Made by a program: the position numbers and the translations under genes. A DNA stretch of 64,000 nt from Caulochytrium protostelioides (Eukaryota; Chytridiomycota; Caulochytriomycetes; Caulochytriales; Caulochytriaceae), in contig ML014121.1 of assembly GCA_003615045.1 (NCBI GenBank), positions 181,697 to 245,696 of the forward strand. Direction: 5' to 3'. The notes under the pieces are model-generated. The model ran no database searches and had not been told where the DNA came from. It saw nothing but the letters and a program-made list of their open reading frames with translations. This document shows, piece by piece, positions 9,706 to 21,900 of this stretch (positions are counted from its first letter, which is position 1; each line of letters starts with the position of its first letter).

Positions 9706-10342
9706 CGGTGGCGACGGTGGCACGCCATCACTGATCCGCGGTCGCTGCGGCTGTACCCGGCGGCCACCGCCCACGCGTGACGCGTCAACCACCCGGCAGG
9801 ACCCGATGGGACGAGCCGCTGCCGTCTCGGCGGAGGCGGCGGAGGCGGCGGTCCTGGCGTCCTGTTGTGGCAGGATGGCAGAGGGTTGGTCGGGCCGTGC
9901 GGGCCGCGGTGACGGCGGCCAGCGGCAGCGGCCCCTAGGAAAACCAACAAGGAAGACGGGAAAAAAGGAAAAGCAAAGAAGGAAACGCGCGGCCCGAGGG
10001 TTCACCAAACCGCCGCGTCCGGCACCGCGACACGAGCTGCCGACCGCGTCGTCGGTCGTTCTCCTCTCGCCTGGCCCACCGCCGGGTGCCGGCGCCGGTT
10101 ACACAACAGACGTCGGACACATCGCCGCGAGCGCGCACACGGACACGCGCCAGCCAGCGGGTCGGAAACGCCGCCTGGGCCGCCGCCGGGATGCCTAGCG
10201 GAGGACAGGGCGACGGGCCGCGGAGCGCGGGACCCTGGACGATGGTCCCCGCGAGCAGGACCGGCGGACGACGCAAACGACCTTGCTGGCCGGGTAAGAG
10301 ATCGAGCGCCGATCAAGTGCCGAGTCGGGCATGACTTCGCAA

Positions 10343-10382
10343 GGCATGGCATGGCATGGCATGGCATCGCATCGCATCGCAT
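10343..10382. repeat. Pentanucleotide array (GGCAT)4(CGCAT)4
   Basis: Eight contiguous 5-bp units, four GGCAT then four CGCAT, with no interruption. The block structure resembles the array at 2096-2175. Confidence 0.95.
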
Positions 10383-10721
10383 CGCTGGTAGCTCAGCCAG
10401 GGGGTCCAATGCTCCCCACGCGACCACGCATGGAGGACGGAGACCCCAGGATCAACCTGATTCACAGGTCCACGTGGCAGCCAACACGTAGCAGCCCGAC
10501 TGCAGAAGCACCTGGGATGCAGGCGGCTAAGACTCCCCTTCACGAAGGCAGCGGGCTCTATCTCGACGTGTCCCATGGTGGACCCGCCCGAGACCGCGGG
10601 GATCTGGCTGGCCGGCATGCTGGCGTGGCTCTATGGCTATCGCTGCCGCCCAGAAGCCCTACCGAAGGGGTAAAAGAGCGGAGGTCCACGCAGGAAGGCA
10701 AGAGATGCACTCGCCCCGCGG

Positions 10722-11069
10722 CTACGGAACTTCCACGATGCAATTCCGCTCGAGAATGTATCGGCCCTCTTTATACTTTTCGCACGGCTCCCAGGCGGTC
10801 AGATACTTCCACCCCACGACGGCATTGCACGCGACGCAGCGAATATCGCAGACGGTATGCACGCCGGTCGTCATATGCCGGTCGATGGCGACGCCCTCGG
10901 CGACATTGATGACGGTGTTGAAGAGGTATGCCTTGCCATACTGACCCTGGAATGCCTTCGACAAAATATCGTTGCTGGTGCTGAAGTGAGTCTTGCAGTC
11001 CAGGCACCCGAAGATGCGGCCCGAATGCGCCGGCGCGACGTCCAGATACCGCTTGAAAATGACGCCCAT
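10722..11069 (-). CDS. Yippee-like zinc-binding protein
   Basis: This 115-residue protein has the two CxxC pairs that bind the single zinc of the Yippee domain: C22/C25 in GCLDCKTHFS and C78/C81 in CVACNAVVGWKY. The family's SKAFQGQYGKAYLFNTVINV block lies between them, and the GVHTVCDIRC segment follows. Length matches the family (about 100-120 residues). The start at 11069 was chosen because the protein then begins with MGVIFKRYLD, just ahead of the first zinc pair. Yippee proteins are conserved across eukaryotes, but their exact function is poorly defined. Confidence 0.92.
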   Translation of the reverse strand: MGVIFKRYLDVAPAHSGRIFGCLDCKTHFSTSNDILSKAFQGQYGKAYLFNTVINVAEGVAIDRHMTTGVHTVCDIRCVACNAVVGWKYLTAWEPCEKYKEGRYILERNCIVEVP

Positions 11070-12443
11070 GACTGTTGCGAGGTCGGGTGACGGTGACGGC
11101 CACGGCGGTACAGAGTACGGGTGGACGGGTGATGACGACGATAGCAGCAACGCTAACGGGGGTGGTGCCGGGGGCAACTGCCGACGATGGCCACGTGGCC
11201 CCAGCAGCAGCAACGGCAGACAAGCGGTCCCGCCGATACTGCGTGGCACTCGGGAGGGAACAGGCCACGTCAGAGCAGAATGAAGATCAACAGCACGGAA
11301 CGCCAGCACCAGATCGCCACACCGGCGGATCTCCACAAGCACGCACGAACACTACGGATGGACACCACGTAGGCACCCCGGTCAGGCACAAGTACCGTTG
11401 GTGGCGGCTGATGAAGCTATACCGTCACTGCGGGTCGGTGCGTGGCCGTCAACAGGCCACGATCGGAGCGTAGAGGGGACCAGTGGAGGTTGGGCCGCTG
11501 CTAGCGACGGTTGTCCAGCCTGGATGTAGCGCAGAGCAGGCAAGGCGTCGCACGATACGATCACGGACGATACGGGCGAAAGACACTTGCTGGGGATAAG
11601 CGTCGTCCGCCACGAGTATCACGAGGGCCTCCGGTCCACCCCTTTAGCGTGATCCTCCCGGGCACCCTCGCTGCCGCACAGCAGGCCTGATCTCCGCAGT
11701 CGGCGTCTCGCCTGTTGAAGGAACTTTGCGCAGAACCCGAGTCGGAGCCCTGATAGTCCCGAATGAGCAAAAAGGGGGGGAGCGGGGAGATAGTGCGCCA
11801 GCAAAATAAAAAACGGGTCGAACGGCGGTTCGAACCCCGTGTCGATCATCGGTCGGACATGCCCTGACGCACGGCGGTAACGACAAGGCGCCGTGCGCCA
11901 CATCCGCGCCGCATGGGCTTGCGCGGCGAGCAGGGTGCTGACACAGGCCGCTCACGCTCCGAGTGTGGGACGGGGGTGCCATGGCTCCGGCAGGCAGATC
12001 GGGATACCAAGAACTCCGACGATGCGCGCCGCATGGTTCGATCATTTCCCGAGCTCGCGACAATCGAGCATGTGACAGCCGCGCGCAGGACATCCTGTGC
12101 CTCGGCATCACGGGACGTCGGCGGTCAACTTTCAGTAGGGAGGCGGGAGTCTCGCAGAGCGATGCCGGAGAGTCCTCGCGGCGTGTGTTGCCGTGACCGC
12201 CACCGGCATGGGCCATTGGCGTCGCCACCGGTGTTCGGACTTGCGCCACCACATGCACCGTCCGTTTACTTCGTTCACGACCGATGAGCCGCCGATAAGC
12301 AGGCGCCGCGCGCGTGGCGGTGCCAGTATCATTGACCCTCGTTTCCAGCACCGGCTGTTTTGGTGAGATCGGCGCCGGCTGACCGCCAGCCCTCGGCCGC
12401 TGGCTGACCCTTGCGCTGGACCCCGAGCCCCGACGCGGTCGGT
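11070..12443. other. Divergent intergenic region, Yippee to CPSF-A-like gene
   Basis: About 1.4 kb of shared upstream DNA. Frames on both strands are short and give no recognisable product. On the minus strand near 11820 a GGTTCGAACC segment is followed by a T6 run, but it cannot be folded into a tRNA. Confidence 0.45.
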
Positions 12444-15400
12444 ATGACGCGGCCTCGGGACCCCTCTCCGCTTCCATCGCGGCCGCGGCAGCCTATCATA
12501 TCCACGTCGTCCCGCCCGACCCGCCCGACGGCCATCGGGGGCGGCCTTTCAATGACCGCGGCCTCGTCGCCGCCACCGCCATCGCCAAGACTGGCTGGCC
12601 CGATCATCCAGTATGAAATTGAGCCTTCGGGCGCCGTCCAGCTAGCAGTGCCCATCAATGTACCGATCGCGCTGCTCTCGGCATGCTCACGGGCGTGCGC
12701 CGCCGACGACACTTGCTGCACCGCGCGCTTACCCGACGCCCCGGACACCTATGCCTACGGCCTCCTCCTCGTCACGGACCACCGGCTCGACCTGGTGGTC
12801 GGCCTCATGTCGCCGCGTGGTCGCGCGCGGGTGCCGCACACGCACGTCGCCGTCGTCGGGCGCTTCGATGCGTATGCGGCGATCCGCGACGTGGCCGTGA
12901 TTCCTGGGGCTGATCCGGCGACGACCACGGCGATGACCACGGCCTCGGACGCCGCCACGGACGCCACCACAGACATGGCGAGCGCGCCCGTCGACCGTAT
13001 GGTCGTGCTCACAGCGGACGCGCGGCTGCTGGTCGTCCGCTGGCGCAGCGCCTCGTCCGCCTCGCTCGCGGCGTGCGCTACATCGCCAGCCGCGCCGCCG
13101 GCGCGGTCGTCGATGCTGGCGCCAGTCGTGGACCAGGTGCTCCCGTTAGAGGATCTCGCGCCGGACGACGTCTTTTTCGGTCTTGACAGCGATGCGCGTG
13201 GACGCTGGGTCGTGCTGAAGCGTCGGATCGGCCCACCCGTAGTGTACCGCCTCCACGCACATCGTCTCGTGCGCTGCCCGCTTCCCGACGACGCGCAGCC
13301 GTCGCCGCCATGGCCGCCATCCACGTCAGTTGTGCTCGACGCCGTCCTGCTCGGCGGCCTGCTCCCTCGACGTGGCGTCCGCGAGGCAAACAAACACGTG
13401 GCGGAAGCCGGCGCGGCTGAAGCCCACGTGGTCGTGGCCGTGGCGTCAGCCAGTGGCATGCATATCGCGGCACGGCCGCTTCTCGCCCCGAGTCCGCGCT
13501 GGGAAATCGTGTCGATCGCGCAGCTGCTCGCGGATGTCGGGATGAAAGAGCCGGCGCCGGGGCCCGAGTCGTCCGAGGCCGTCGTCGAGCGACTCATCCC
13601 CTTGCCGCACGCACCAGGATGCCTCGGCGTCGTCTACGGGCGCTGCCTTCTCATCGTCGGCACATCGACCGGTATCGTCGCCGAGGCAGGCTTCCTTGTG
13701 GCACCACACTGGGGCACCTTGACAGCTGTGGGCTTCGTTGCCACGGCGACAGCGGCGACGCTTACTGGGCATCCCGGCGTGACACGTCGCATTGATGCGT
13801 CCCGTGCGTGGTTATGCACCGATAGGGGCGCGGTTCTGAGCGTGATACGGCGATCGAAGGTCGGCGGCGACCAGCATCCATCGGTCGCGGCCACATCGAC
13901 GCCCGCCGGCACGTGGCATATGGATTGGCTTTCGACGCGGTTGCCAGCACTCACCGCGGTTGTCCCCATCGGGCCTCTCGCTGCCAATTGCGTCGCCGCT
14001 GGTGCGGCGGGCGGTCGCAGCGGGCGAGCCACGGGCGCTTGGTCGACCCGGCCGGCCGACGGGGCGCGCGCGCTGATCATCGACGCGGCCGGCGCGGTGC
14101 GCTTCTTTCATCTGCGCGCGACGCCATCCGACGCTGACGCGGCATGCAGCACCGTCAGCGTCAGCGTTGGCGTCGACGGCCTTTTCATGGACATGGCCGG
14201 CAGAGCGGCTGGTGACAGTCCAGGCACCGCGACCTCCTTGTTCGGCATCCCACGCTGGGTGCCAGTGCCTCACCAGGGCACGGAGGCGATCGCGGCCGAC
14301 GGCGCGCTCTGGCACGGTGCAGCGGTGGTGCGCCGCCGCGCCGATGCTGGTGCCGCCAGCCGTACCGAGATCGATATCAGTACCGAGACCGATTTTGGCA
14401 TCGGCAACGATGCTGATTCGGATCTCGACACGGATCCCGAAGCGAGCGCGGACACTAATGTCGATGCGTCCTCTGGACCACCCGCGCTGTGGCGGCTCAC
14501 TGTCACGCAGCAGGTAGACATCATCACCCCGCTGCCTCAGCTGAGGGGCGTCACCCATGTGATTTGCCTCGGCGCGTTGCGCGAACCGCTGCCCACTGTC
14601 GACGGCAGTGGTGGCGGCGCGATGGCGGGACGACTCTATCGCTACTGGCGTATGATCCGGTATGAGCGCGCCCATCTGTTTGAAGAAGTGTGGGACGGCA
14701 CGCGGTCGGTGCAGTGGCGCGAGCTGTCGGATCCGCTACTGCGGCCGCGTGACGGAGGAATTGATGAGCCGCACGCGGCCCACGTGGGCACGCTTCTGCT
14801 GGACGGCACGCCGGGAACGGCTTCGCGCGCGGTTCACGTGACTGCGGCCGGCGCCCGCGGCTTCTGGCGTCCACCCGCCCACACGGCCATCACACACGTC
14901 CACTCACATCGCCGTGGCGTCTGGCTGCAGCTCGCGACCGCGGCCATCGTCTGGCTCCGGTATTTGCCGGACGCGCCCAATGGCCCGGTCTGGGCCCAGG
15001 CGGCGCAACTGGCCCGGCCTCATGCCTGGGTCTGCGTCGCCACGCTGGATGGCCACGTCAGCCCGTCATGCCGCCCGCCGCACCCTGAGTCCAGCCGCGG
15101 CACCTGGCGAGGCGAGGCGGCAGCGACCGCGCTGCATATCACTGTGACGGACCATCACGGGATCGAAATCATTCAATCGACGGATCCGACGCCGACCGCA
15201 CCGGGTAGGCTCTCCTGCTTGCGTCGTGTCGCCGTCGCGTCCTTGCTCGGGCATGGCCCCTCCGTGTCCCGTGATTTGCTGCACGACGAAGACGACGCTG
15301 ATAGCGTCGCCGACAGTGACAGCGATGCCAGCGAATGGCATGATCCCGTGGCGGGAGTCGCCACCGCCCCTTCCGCTGGCTGCGCATCGAAGGCCCATGA

Positions 15401-16796
15401 GGTCGATGCCGTGCATCGCGGGCCAGATGACGACGCGGGCGTCGTCGTCAGTCTCGGCGCCGTGGCGAGCCCGTCAGGCAGCTGGCTGGTCTTCGGGCTG
15501 GCCCGCGGCGAGCTCGCGCTCCTGCCGCTGCGCTGGCGCCGTCCGGGTGCATCGACGGCCGCCATCGCCTTCGGCCGCCGCCATCGTCGGCCGCTCGGCC
15601 GCGGCCCGGTGGCCCTGACCCAGAATCATGTCGACCCAGGGACGCTGTGGGCGCTGGTCGATGGCGCCGTCTGGACCGTCCGCGCACAGTCGTGCAGTGT
15701 CCGTGTGGCGCGACTCGCCTTCCGCGATGTTTGGTCCATTGCAGCCGCGCATACTTGGCCCACACGGACTTGGCCCGCGTCGACGCCGTCCGTCGTCTTT
15801 GTCCATAGCGCCGAGGTGGTCGGACTCGTGGCAGCCACGGGCGCAGCAGAGGCCTGTGCATTCACCGCCGAGCACCGTGCCCTGCCGCAGCCGCTGCGTG
15901 CGATGGTCATCGACGCGCCGTTGGACCGTGTCGCGGTGGTCCATGACCGGGACCCCGCCGCCACCACCGCCACTGCCGCCGCTACCCAGCGACACCCAGC
16001 GGTCGTCCGCGTGCTGCAGCTCACGAGCGGGCGCTGCACGCACCGCCACGTCCTCACCCCGCACCAGACCGTCACGGCCGCGTGCCGATGGGCGCTCGCG
16101 TCTCAAGCAAAGCGTACGTACGTCTGCTTGGCCACGTGGACCCGAACGGCCATCGCGTCGACCGCGCGGACGTGCCATGTCGTGGTGTATGCCGCGCCGC
16201 CTCCGGCTGACCGGCACGCCAAGATGCCACCGGAGGCCAACGCTGGTGCGGGCACGGGTGCGGCCGATGATGGCAAAGTGGAGGGCGCACGCGACGACGC
16301 GTCGGCCACGCGCCGCGAAGCGCCGTTGAAGCGGATGGCACACGTGGCGCTTCCGCAGCGCGTCGAAGCTCTCATCGGCCTTCAAGTGTACCTCGTGGCC
16401 GCGTATGCTGGCGCGGTCGTGCTGCTCAAGATCGACGCCGCGACCCGGACGCTCGTCACAGGCGCCCAGTGCCGGCTGCCGCAGCGCGTCCTCCGCTTTC
16501 TGAGTGTTCCGACCCTCACGGACGGCGTGCTGGTGGCGTATCGCGACCAGCAGTGGTCGGTGCTGCGGTACCATCGCGCCACCAAGAAACTGACGCTGAC
16601 GCCGCCCGGCGTATGGTCGCCGCCGTTGCTGCTGGATGGACAGCGGGCGCTGAGGCGGACTTCCGAGACCTTGGCGGAGGACGCGTCGTTCTCGTCTGCG
16701 CCGACGCCGTCGCCCTCATCGTCCGCGGCCTCGCCTGCACCGTCCTCCGCCACGCCGTGGTCGCCGTCTTGGGCGCAGCCGCCTGACCGCGTGGCA

Positions 16797-16839
<43 letters not shown>

Positions 16840-17309
16840 GCCCCAGCCAACTCGTGACGGCACCCGTGGCGGTCGCGGCTGCCGCGCGAGCCCCGCTGCG
16901 CCACGTGTACAGCACCCTCGAGTCCGACGCGGCGACGGGCGCGCTGCCGGCCGCCGTCGTGTACACGGCGACGGGCGCGGTGTGGCACGCGGCGTCCGTG
17001 CCGCCGCGGGTCGCGGCGCGGCTGCGGGTGGTGCGGGAAGCGCTGTGCGCGCCCGAGCTGGCGCCGACGCTGCATCGGCACGGCGTGGCGCTGGGCCGGT
17101 CGGCGCGCGCCGCCGCGGCGTTCGCCGACGCCGGTGCCGATGGCGATGCCGTCTGGGGCAATGTGCTCACCGTCTTTCTGGGCCTGACGCCGGCGGAGCA
17201 GCAGGCCCTGGTGGACTCGATGCGGGCCGCGTGGCCCTCACGCCGCCCGCCGCGGGTGGATATGCTTTGCCGCTGGATCGGCGAGCTCCCGCTAATGCCG
17301 CTTTCCTAG
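12444..17309 (+). CDS. Large CPSF-A / MMS1 / DDB1-like beta-propeller protein
   Basis: This 1621-residue protein has a pattern that fits the multi-propeller family containing DDB1, Rse1, Cft1 and Mms1. Near the N-terminus a VVGRF..AIRDVAVIPG segment, then DRMVVLTADARLLVVRW, then FFGLDSDARGRWVVL reproduce the family's successive fR-p, lvvlsd-g-l and DP-GR strands. Mid-protein, a PALTAVVPIGPLAANCVAAG stretch resembles the 'PI-D' segment. The C-terminus, with a DGDAVWGNVLTVFLGLTPAEQ segment, resembles the CPSF-A 'DGdlle-fL-L' helix. Acidic and Ala/Ser-rich insertions, including a (DG)n run, make it longer than family members of about 1100-1400 residues. Members scaffold ubiquitin ligases, splicing or 3'-end cleavage complexes; which role applies is unclear. 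The ATG at 12444 is the first in frame; 12552 is an alternative. Family assignment is by pattern only. Confidence 0.5.
16797..16836. repeat. In-frame (GACGGC)n hexanucleotide repeat
   Basis: Six to seven tandem GACGGC units encode an Asp-Gly run inside the CPSF-A-like gene. Their length in multiples of six keeps the frame. Confidence 0.9.
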
Positions 17310-18188
17310 CATCGCGTTGCTGTCGTCATGACTCGGTCTGGTCCATGCTAAATCGCGACTTGCTTTTGTGTGATTCATGCCTATAGCTGATACTCACTCA
17401 TGCGGGCCTTGTGGTGACAATCGTCTTTCGTAGCGAGCAGAACGATCCTATAAGCAAAGCGCACACGATCATGCGACGAGACGATGGCATCCGCGGCAAG
17501 AAGCCGAGGACGGGATCGCTGGACCCTGTTGGCCTGCGGACTGAAGGAGATCGGCCCTCCTTTTTTTTTCGCTTCTTGGCTTTGCGTGGAGGGCGAGGGG
17601 CCGAAACGCCGCCGCGACGTCTTGCCCCACGACCGCCCATCGCTTGCTGCCTTCCGCGGTGCCGTGGGAGGCGTGCGCGCGTGCCGGCGTGAATGTCAGC
17701 GTGCCGGCGTGAATGCGGCCCGACACGGCGCGTGGCACGCTGCCGCCGATGCCGCCGACGGCCTGGATGACGTCCGCGCAGCCTTCGTTCTGGCGCGCCA
17801 GCGTGCGGTGCATACCGCGCGTGGCTTCTCCCCAAGTCGCCCACAGCGGCGCGGCGTGGTCCACGGCGAGAGGGCGCGGGCAGGCGCGCTTCCCCGGAAT
17901 GGCCCGTGCTTGTTTTCTCGTTTCGGCACCGGCCACGGGAGCCGCGAGCCGCGTCGGCTCCCGCTCGCACGCAGGATGAATCGTGCACCTCGCGCGGGCC
18001 ACCGTCCTCGGATATCACGACCCGCCGTCTCGGATGCTCCTGGGCTGATTCCACCCGCGTCGGTCCGCTTGCCTTCCGTCACCGCTGCTTCGCCTCGCTG
18101 CCCAGCCCAAGCATACGAAAAACTCCGATCGGCCTTGGCCCCCGTTGACGCGGCATCCCCCCCCCTCGATCAGCTCCCGACTCGTGCG
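17310..18188 (+). other. Intergenic region upstream of guanylate kinase
   Basis: About 880 bases. A 20-bp unit beginning GTGCCGGCGTGAATG is repeated in tandem at 17681-17720, with the first 15 bases identical in both copies. The guanylate-kinase frame is open through much of this stretch, but the translation is low-complexity and not family-like, so it is treated as leader and promoter. Confidence 0.45.
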
Positions 18189-18872
18189 ATGGCGGCGCCG
18201 GTGCGACCCATCGTGATTTGCGGCCCCAGCGGCAGCGGCAAATCGACGCTGCTGAAGCGGCTCTTCCGGGACTTCCCGAACCGGTTCGGGTTCTCGGTGT
18301 CCCACACCACGCGGGCCCCGCGGCCCGGTGAAGTCGATGGCCGTGAGTACCACTTTGTCACGCGCGACGCGCTGCTCGCCGCCGTCGACCGCGGCGAATT
18401 CGTCGAGTCTGCCACGTATGCCAACAACACCTACGGCACGTCGTTCGCGGCCGTCAATGACGTCCTGCGCAGGGGTGTCAATGTGATCCTCGACATCGAC
18501 ATGCAGGGCGTGCGCCTGGTCCGCGACTACTGCGCGCGCCACACCGCCGACGCCGCCGCCCCGCGCGCCGCCGCCGTCCCGCTCGCCGAGCTCTCGCTCG
18601 CCAACACCCAGCCGCTCTACCTCTTTATCGCGCCGCCGAGCCTCGAGGAGCTCGAGCGCCGGCTGCGCCTCCGCGCCACCGAAACCGCCGACACCCTCAA
18701 GGCGCGGCTCGATGCCGCCGCCCAGGAGATGGCCTGGAGCCAGACGCCGGGCGCCGTCGACCGCGTGATCCTCAACCGCGACGTCGAAGAAGCGTATGCG
18801 GATTTTCTGGACGCTCTCGGCTTGACGGAGGAGCTCAAGAAGGCCACCACGACCGCCGAGCATGCGTCATGA
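18189..18872 (+). CDS. GUK1: Guanylate kinase
   Basis: This 227-residue enzyme phosphorylates GMP to GDP using ATP. The P-loop GPSGSGKST starts at residue 12. The GMP-binding region FSVSHTTRAPRPGEVDGREY, the FVESATYANNTYGTS segment and the LDIDMQGVRLV strand all match the family. An Ala-rich insertion of about 25 residues (RHTADAAAPRAAAV onward) separates the LDIDMQG strand from the PLYLFIAPPS strand, making it longer than the yeast enzyme of about 187 residues. The start at 18189 places the P-loop at the usual distance. The gene ends 50 bases before the convergent coiled-coil gene. Confidence 0.95.
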   Translation: MAAPVRPIVICGPSGSGKSTLLKRLFRDFPNRFGFSVSHTTRAPRPGEVDGREYHFVTRDALLAAVDRGEFVESATYANNTYGTSFAAVNDVLRRGVNVILDIDMQGVRLVRDYCARHTADAAAPRAAAVPLAELSLANTQPLYLFIAPPSLEELERRLRLRATETADTLKARLDAAAQEMAWSQTPGAVDRVILNRDVEEAYADFLDALGLTEELKKATTTAEHAS

Positions 18873-18922
18873 CCGTCCTGCGGCTCATCATCATCTCACT
18901 CTCTATCTAAGAAATTCACGAT

Positions 18923-21900
18923 TTACCCGCCAAACCATGCCGACAGACCCGTCTTGGCTTTGGGCTTCTCGTCGTGCGCCGTCTTGGCTTCGGCCTCGGC
19001 CGCGGCAGCAGCCTCGGCATCGATGGCGTCCGAGTCGCGGAAGCGGCGCAGGTGGTTGGCCAGCGCCTCCTTCTCCGCAATCTCGGCATTGAGCCGCTCG
19101 GTCATCTCGCGGCGGATCGTGTCGGCGAGCTTCAGATACTCGACCTTGGCGGCGGCGAGCACGTCGGCAGCGGGACCCTCGCGCGGCAGCGTGGCGCCCG
19201 CGGCGCCCGTGATGGCCTCGAGCGTGGTCTCCTGCAGCTTGGTATGCAGCTCGGCCATCTTGGCACGCTGCTCGCGCGTCGTCCGCTCCAGCCGCGCGAC
19301 GTCCTGCTGCAGCGTGCGCACCACGTCCTGCATGCGCGTCGTCTCGGCATCCCGTCGGATGAGCTCCGCCTTGTCGGTCGCTTCTTTGGTGCGGTACATC
19401 TCGAGGTCGTCCATCAGATCTGTCTTGGCGGCCTGCAGGTCGACAAGCTTCATCTGGACCGTCGCGAGCTGCTCGATGAGATGGGCCTCGTTGCCGCCGT
19501 TGCCGCCGTTCGCGGTCAGCGTCGCGTTGCGGCTGCGCTTCGTGCGCTCGATTTCTTCATGCGCGTCGCGCAGGTTCCGCTTCGCCACCTCGAGCTGGTG
19601 CCGCAGGCTGATCAGCTCGGACGCGTCCTTGTCGGCCTGCGCCAGGTGCTTGCGCAGCGTCCGCACCTCCGACTGCATGTCTTCCATTTCGCGCGTGGCC
19701 GTGTCCGCCTGCCGGCGCAGCGAGCTCACCTCCAGCGCCTGCGCCGACTGCTGTTGGTGAGTCTCGGTATACTGCCGCTCCATCGCGTCCGCATAGGTCT
19801 GCGACTCCTGCAGCGCTGCCTCCATCGCCGTGATCTGTCGTCGCAGCTCGGCCATCTCACGCAGCTGCTTCGCCATGTCGTCCATCGCGCGCTGCATGTC
19901 GGCGATGCGCTGCAGCGCCGCGTCGTGGGTCGCGCGCGCCTTGGCGAGCTGCTGCTCGAACTCCTCGCGGTCGGCCCCGCGCTGACGCTCCAGCAGCTGC
20001 TTCTCGCGCTGTACGCGCTGCACCTGGGCCGCGTGCTCACTTACGGTGGTCTGAAGCGTGTGCCGCTCCTGCTCGCTGTTGTCTAGCTGACCCTGCAGGT
20101 CTTTGACCATCGCGCGGCGGTCGCTCTCCGAGGCCTTGAGGCGGTCAATGTCGGCCTGCAAGAGGAGGATCTGGCTGTCGTACTCGGCATAGCGTCCTTC
20201 GGTCTTGCTCAGCGCGTCTTCCTTCTCGCGCAGACGGCTCGTGACCTGGTCGATCTGCTCGTTCAGCTGCTCGCGTTCGGCAAACAGGCTTTGTTTCGCC
20301 GCGACGAGGTTTGCCTCCGACGATTTGAGCCGGTCCTGCAGATGGGCGACTTCGCGGCGGTGCCGGCCCGCAGCTTCTTCGATGGCCTCGTCGTGCTCGC
20401 GGCTACACTCGGCCAGCTGCCGCTGGTGCTGCTCTGCGGCGCGCGCCAGCGCGTCCTCGATGTCGCGCCGCGTCTGCTGCTCCCAGTCGTGCTTCGCATC
20501 GTCCAGCGCGACATGCAGGCGCGCCACCTCGGTCTGGTGCTGCGCCTCAAGTTTGCGCACGTGCTCGCCGTGCGTCTGCGCCAACGACGCCTGGCTCCGC
20601 GACTCGGCCGCGTCCATCTCGCGCCGCAGCGCGGCGATGGCGCGCGCGTGGTCCGCGGCGGCGTCCTCGCGCGCCTGCTCGGCGTCCGCCAGCGCTTGCT
20701 CGAGCGTGCGCACGCGCGCCGCCGCCTCGTCGACCTCGGCCTGCCGCTCAGCCCGCGCCGCGTCCACGGCCGCGTCGGCCGCGCGCCGCACCGCCGCCGG
20801 CGTCGACCGCTCCAGCGTCACCAGCGCGTTCTCGATCTCCCCGATCCGCACCTCGCGGTCGCGCTTGTCGGCCTGCGCGCTCTCCAGCCGCTCCTGCAGC
20901 CGCGCCACGTCCGCCTGCGCCGCGTCCAGGTCGCGCTGCAGCGGCCGCAGCGCGCGGCGCTCGCGCTCGAGCAGCGCCTCGAGCTCCTCGGCGCGCGCGG
21001 TCGGATCGCCGCGCACGCCGCGGCCGCCGTGGGGCGGTATTGACCGCGCGGCGGCATCCAGCAGCTCGGCCACGCGGTCCTGCAGCCGCGCGCGATCCTG
21101 CAGCACGTGGTTCACTCGCAGCACGAGCGCGTCGGCCGAGAACGGCGCCGAGCGCTTCAGCGGCGGACATCGGTCGCGCCGCGCCGCACCGCCGCCACCG
21201 GCGTCGTCGTCGTGGTCGCTCTGCGCCAACGTGTCCAGCAGCGACTCGAGACGACCGATGTCCGCGGCCGAAAGTGCCGTACGGTCCATGGCGTCCGCGG
21301 CATGCGACGCCGCCGACCGTGCTTGCGCCAGCTGCTTCTCCAGGTGGCGAATCATCTCCTGCTGGTCGTCCAAGCGTGGACGGTCGCTGCTGCCGAGCGC
21401 GCCTTTTCCGCCGCGGTCGCTGTCACGGCCGCGGTCGCCGTCGCGATGCAGGCCGTCCAGCTCGTCGGCGCCGTCCTCGTTGACCAGCGTCCGGGTGGCG
21501 GCAATCGAGCCGGCGCCCTGCGCCAGACTCGGCGCGGGCCCCGCGCCGACTGCTTCACGCATCGCTCGCGCATAGTCCCGCTGGAGCCGCTCGACGCGCG
21601 CCTCCAGCTGCTGCGCGCGGTCGCGCTCGCGGTCGAGCCGGGCGCGCGCCCGCGCCGCGTCGTCCGCGTCCCGATGCATCCGCCGCAGATCACGCCGCGC
21701 CGCCCGCAGGTGCTCCTCGAGCGCGGCCGCTTGCCGGCGCAGGCCGGCGTCGGTCGTCGCGAAGCCGGCAGCGTCGACCGGCGGCGCGCCGCCGACGCGG
21801 CGCTGCTGCGCGTCCTGCGCCGCGCGCAGCATCTCGAGTTGCGTCGCCGTTTCCTCCGTCTCGGAGCGCAAATGCACCAGCTGCCGGTTGGCGTCGTCGA

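Larger units (their letters stand above)
9343..10721. other. 1.4-kb gap between convergent MsrB and Yippee genes
   Basis: This is long for a convergent spacer. Frames on both strands are Arg- or Gly-rich because of CGG repeats, and no domain was recognised. It contains the CGG tract at 9669-9704 and the pentamer repeat at 10343-10382. Confidence 0.5.

Noticed and set aside
10331-10909. 192-codon plus-strand frame overlapping Yippee
   Set aside because: Starts in the pentanucleotide repeat and runs antisense into the well-supported Yippee gene.
11805-11890. Minus-strand GGTTCGAACC followed by T6, resembling a tRNA 3' end with Pol III terminator
   Set aside because: No matching acceptor 5' strand or D-arm lies 70-90 bases upstream, and the T-stem is imperfect.
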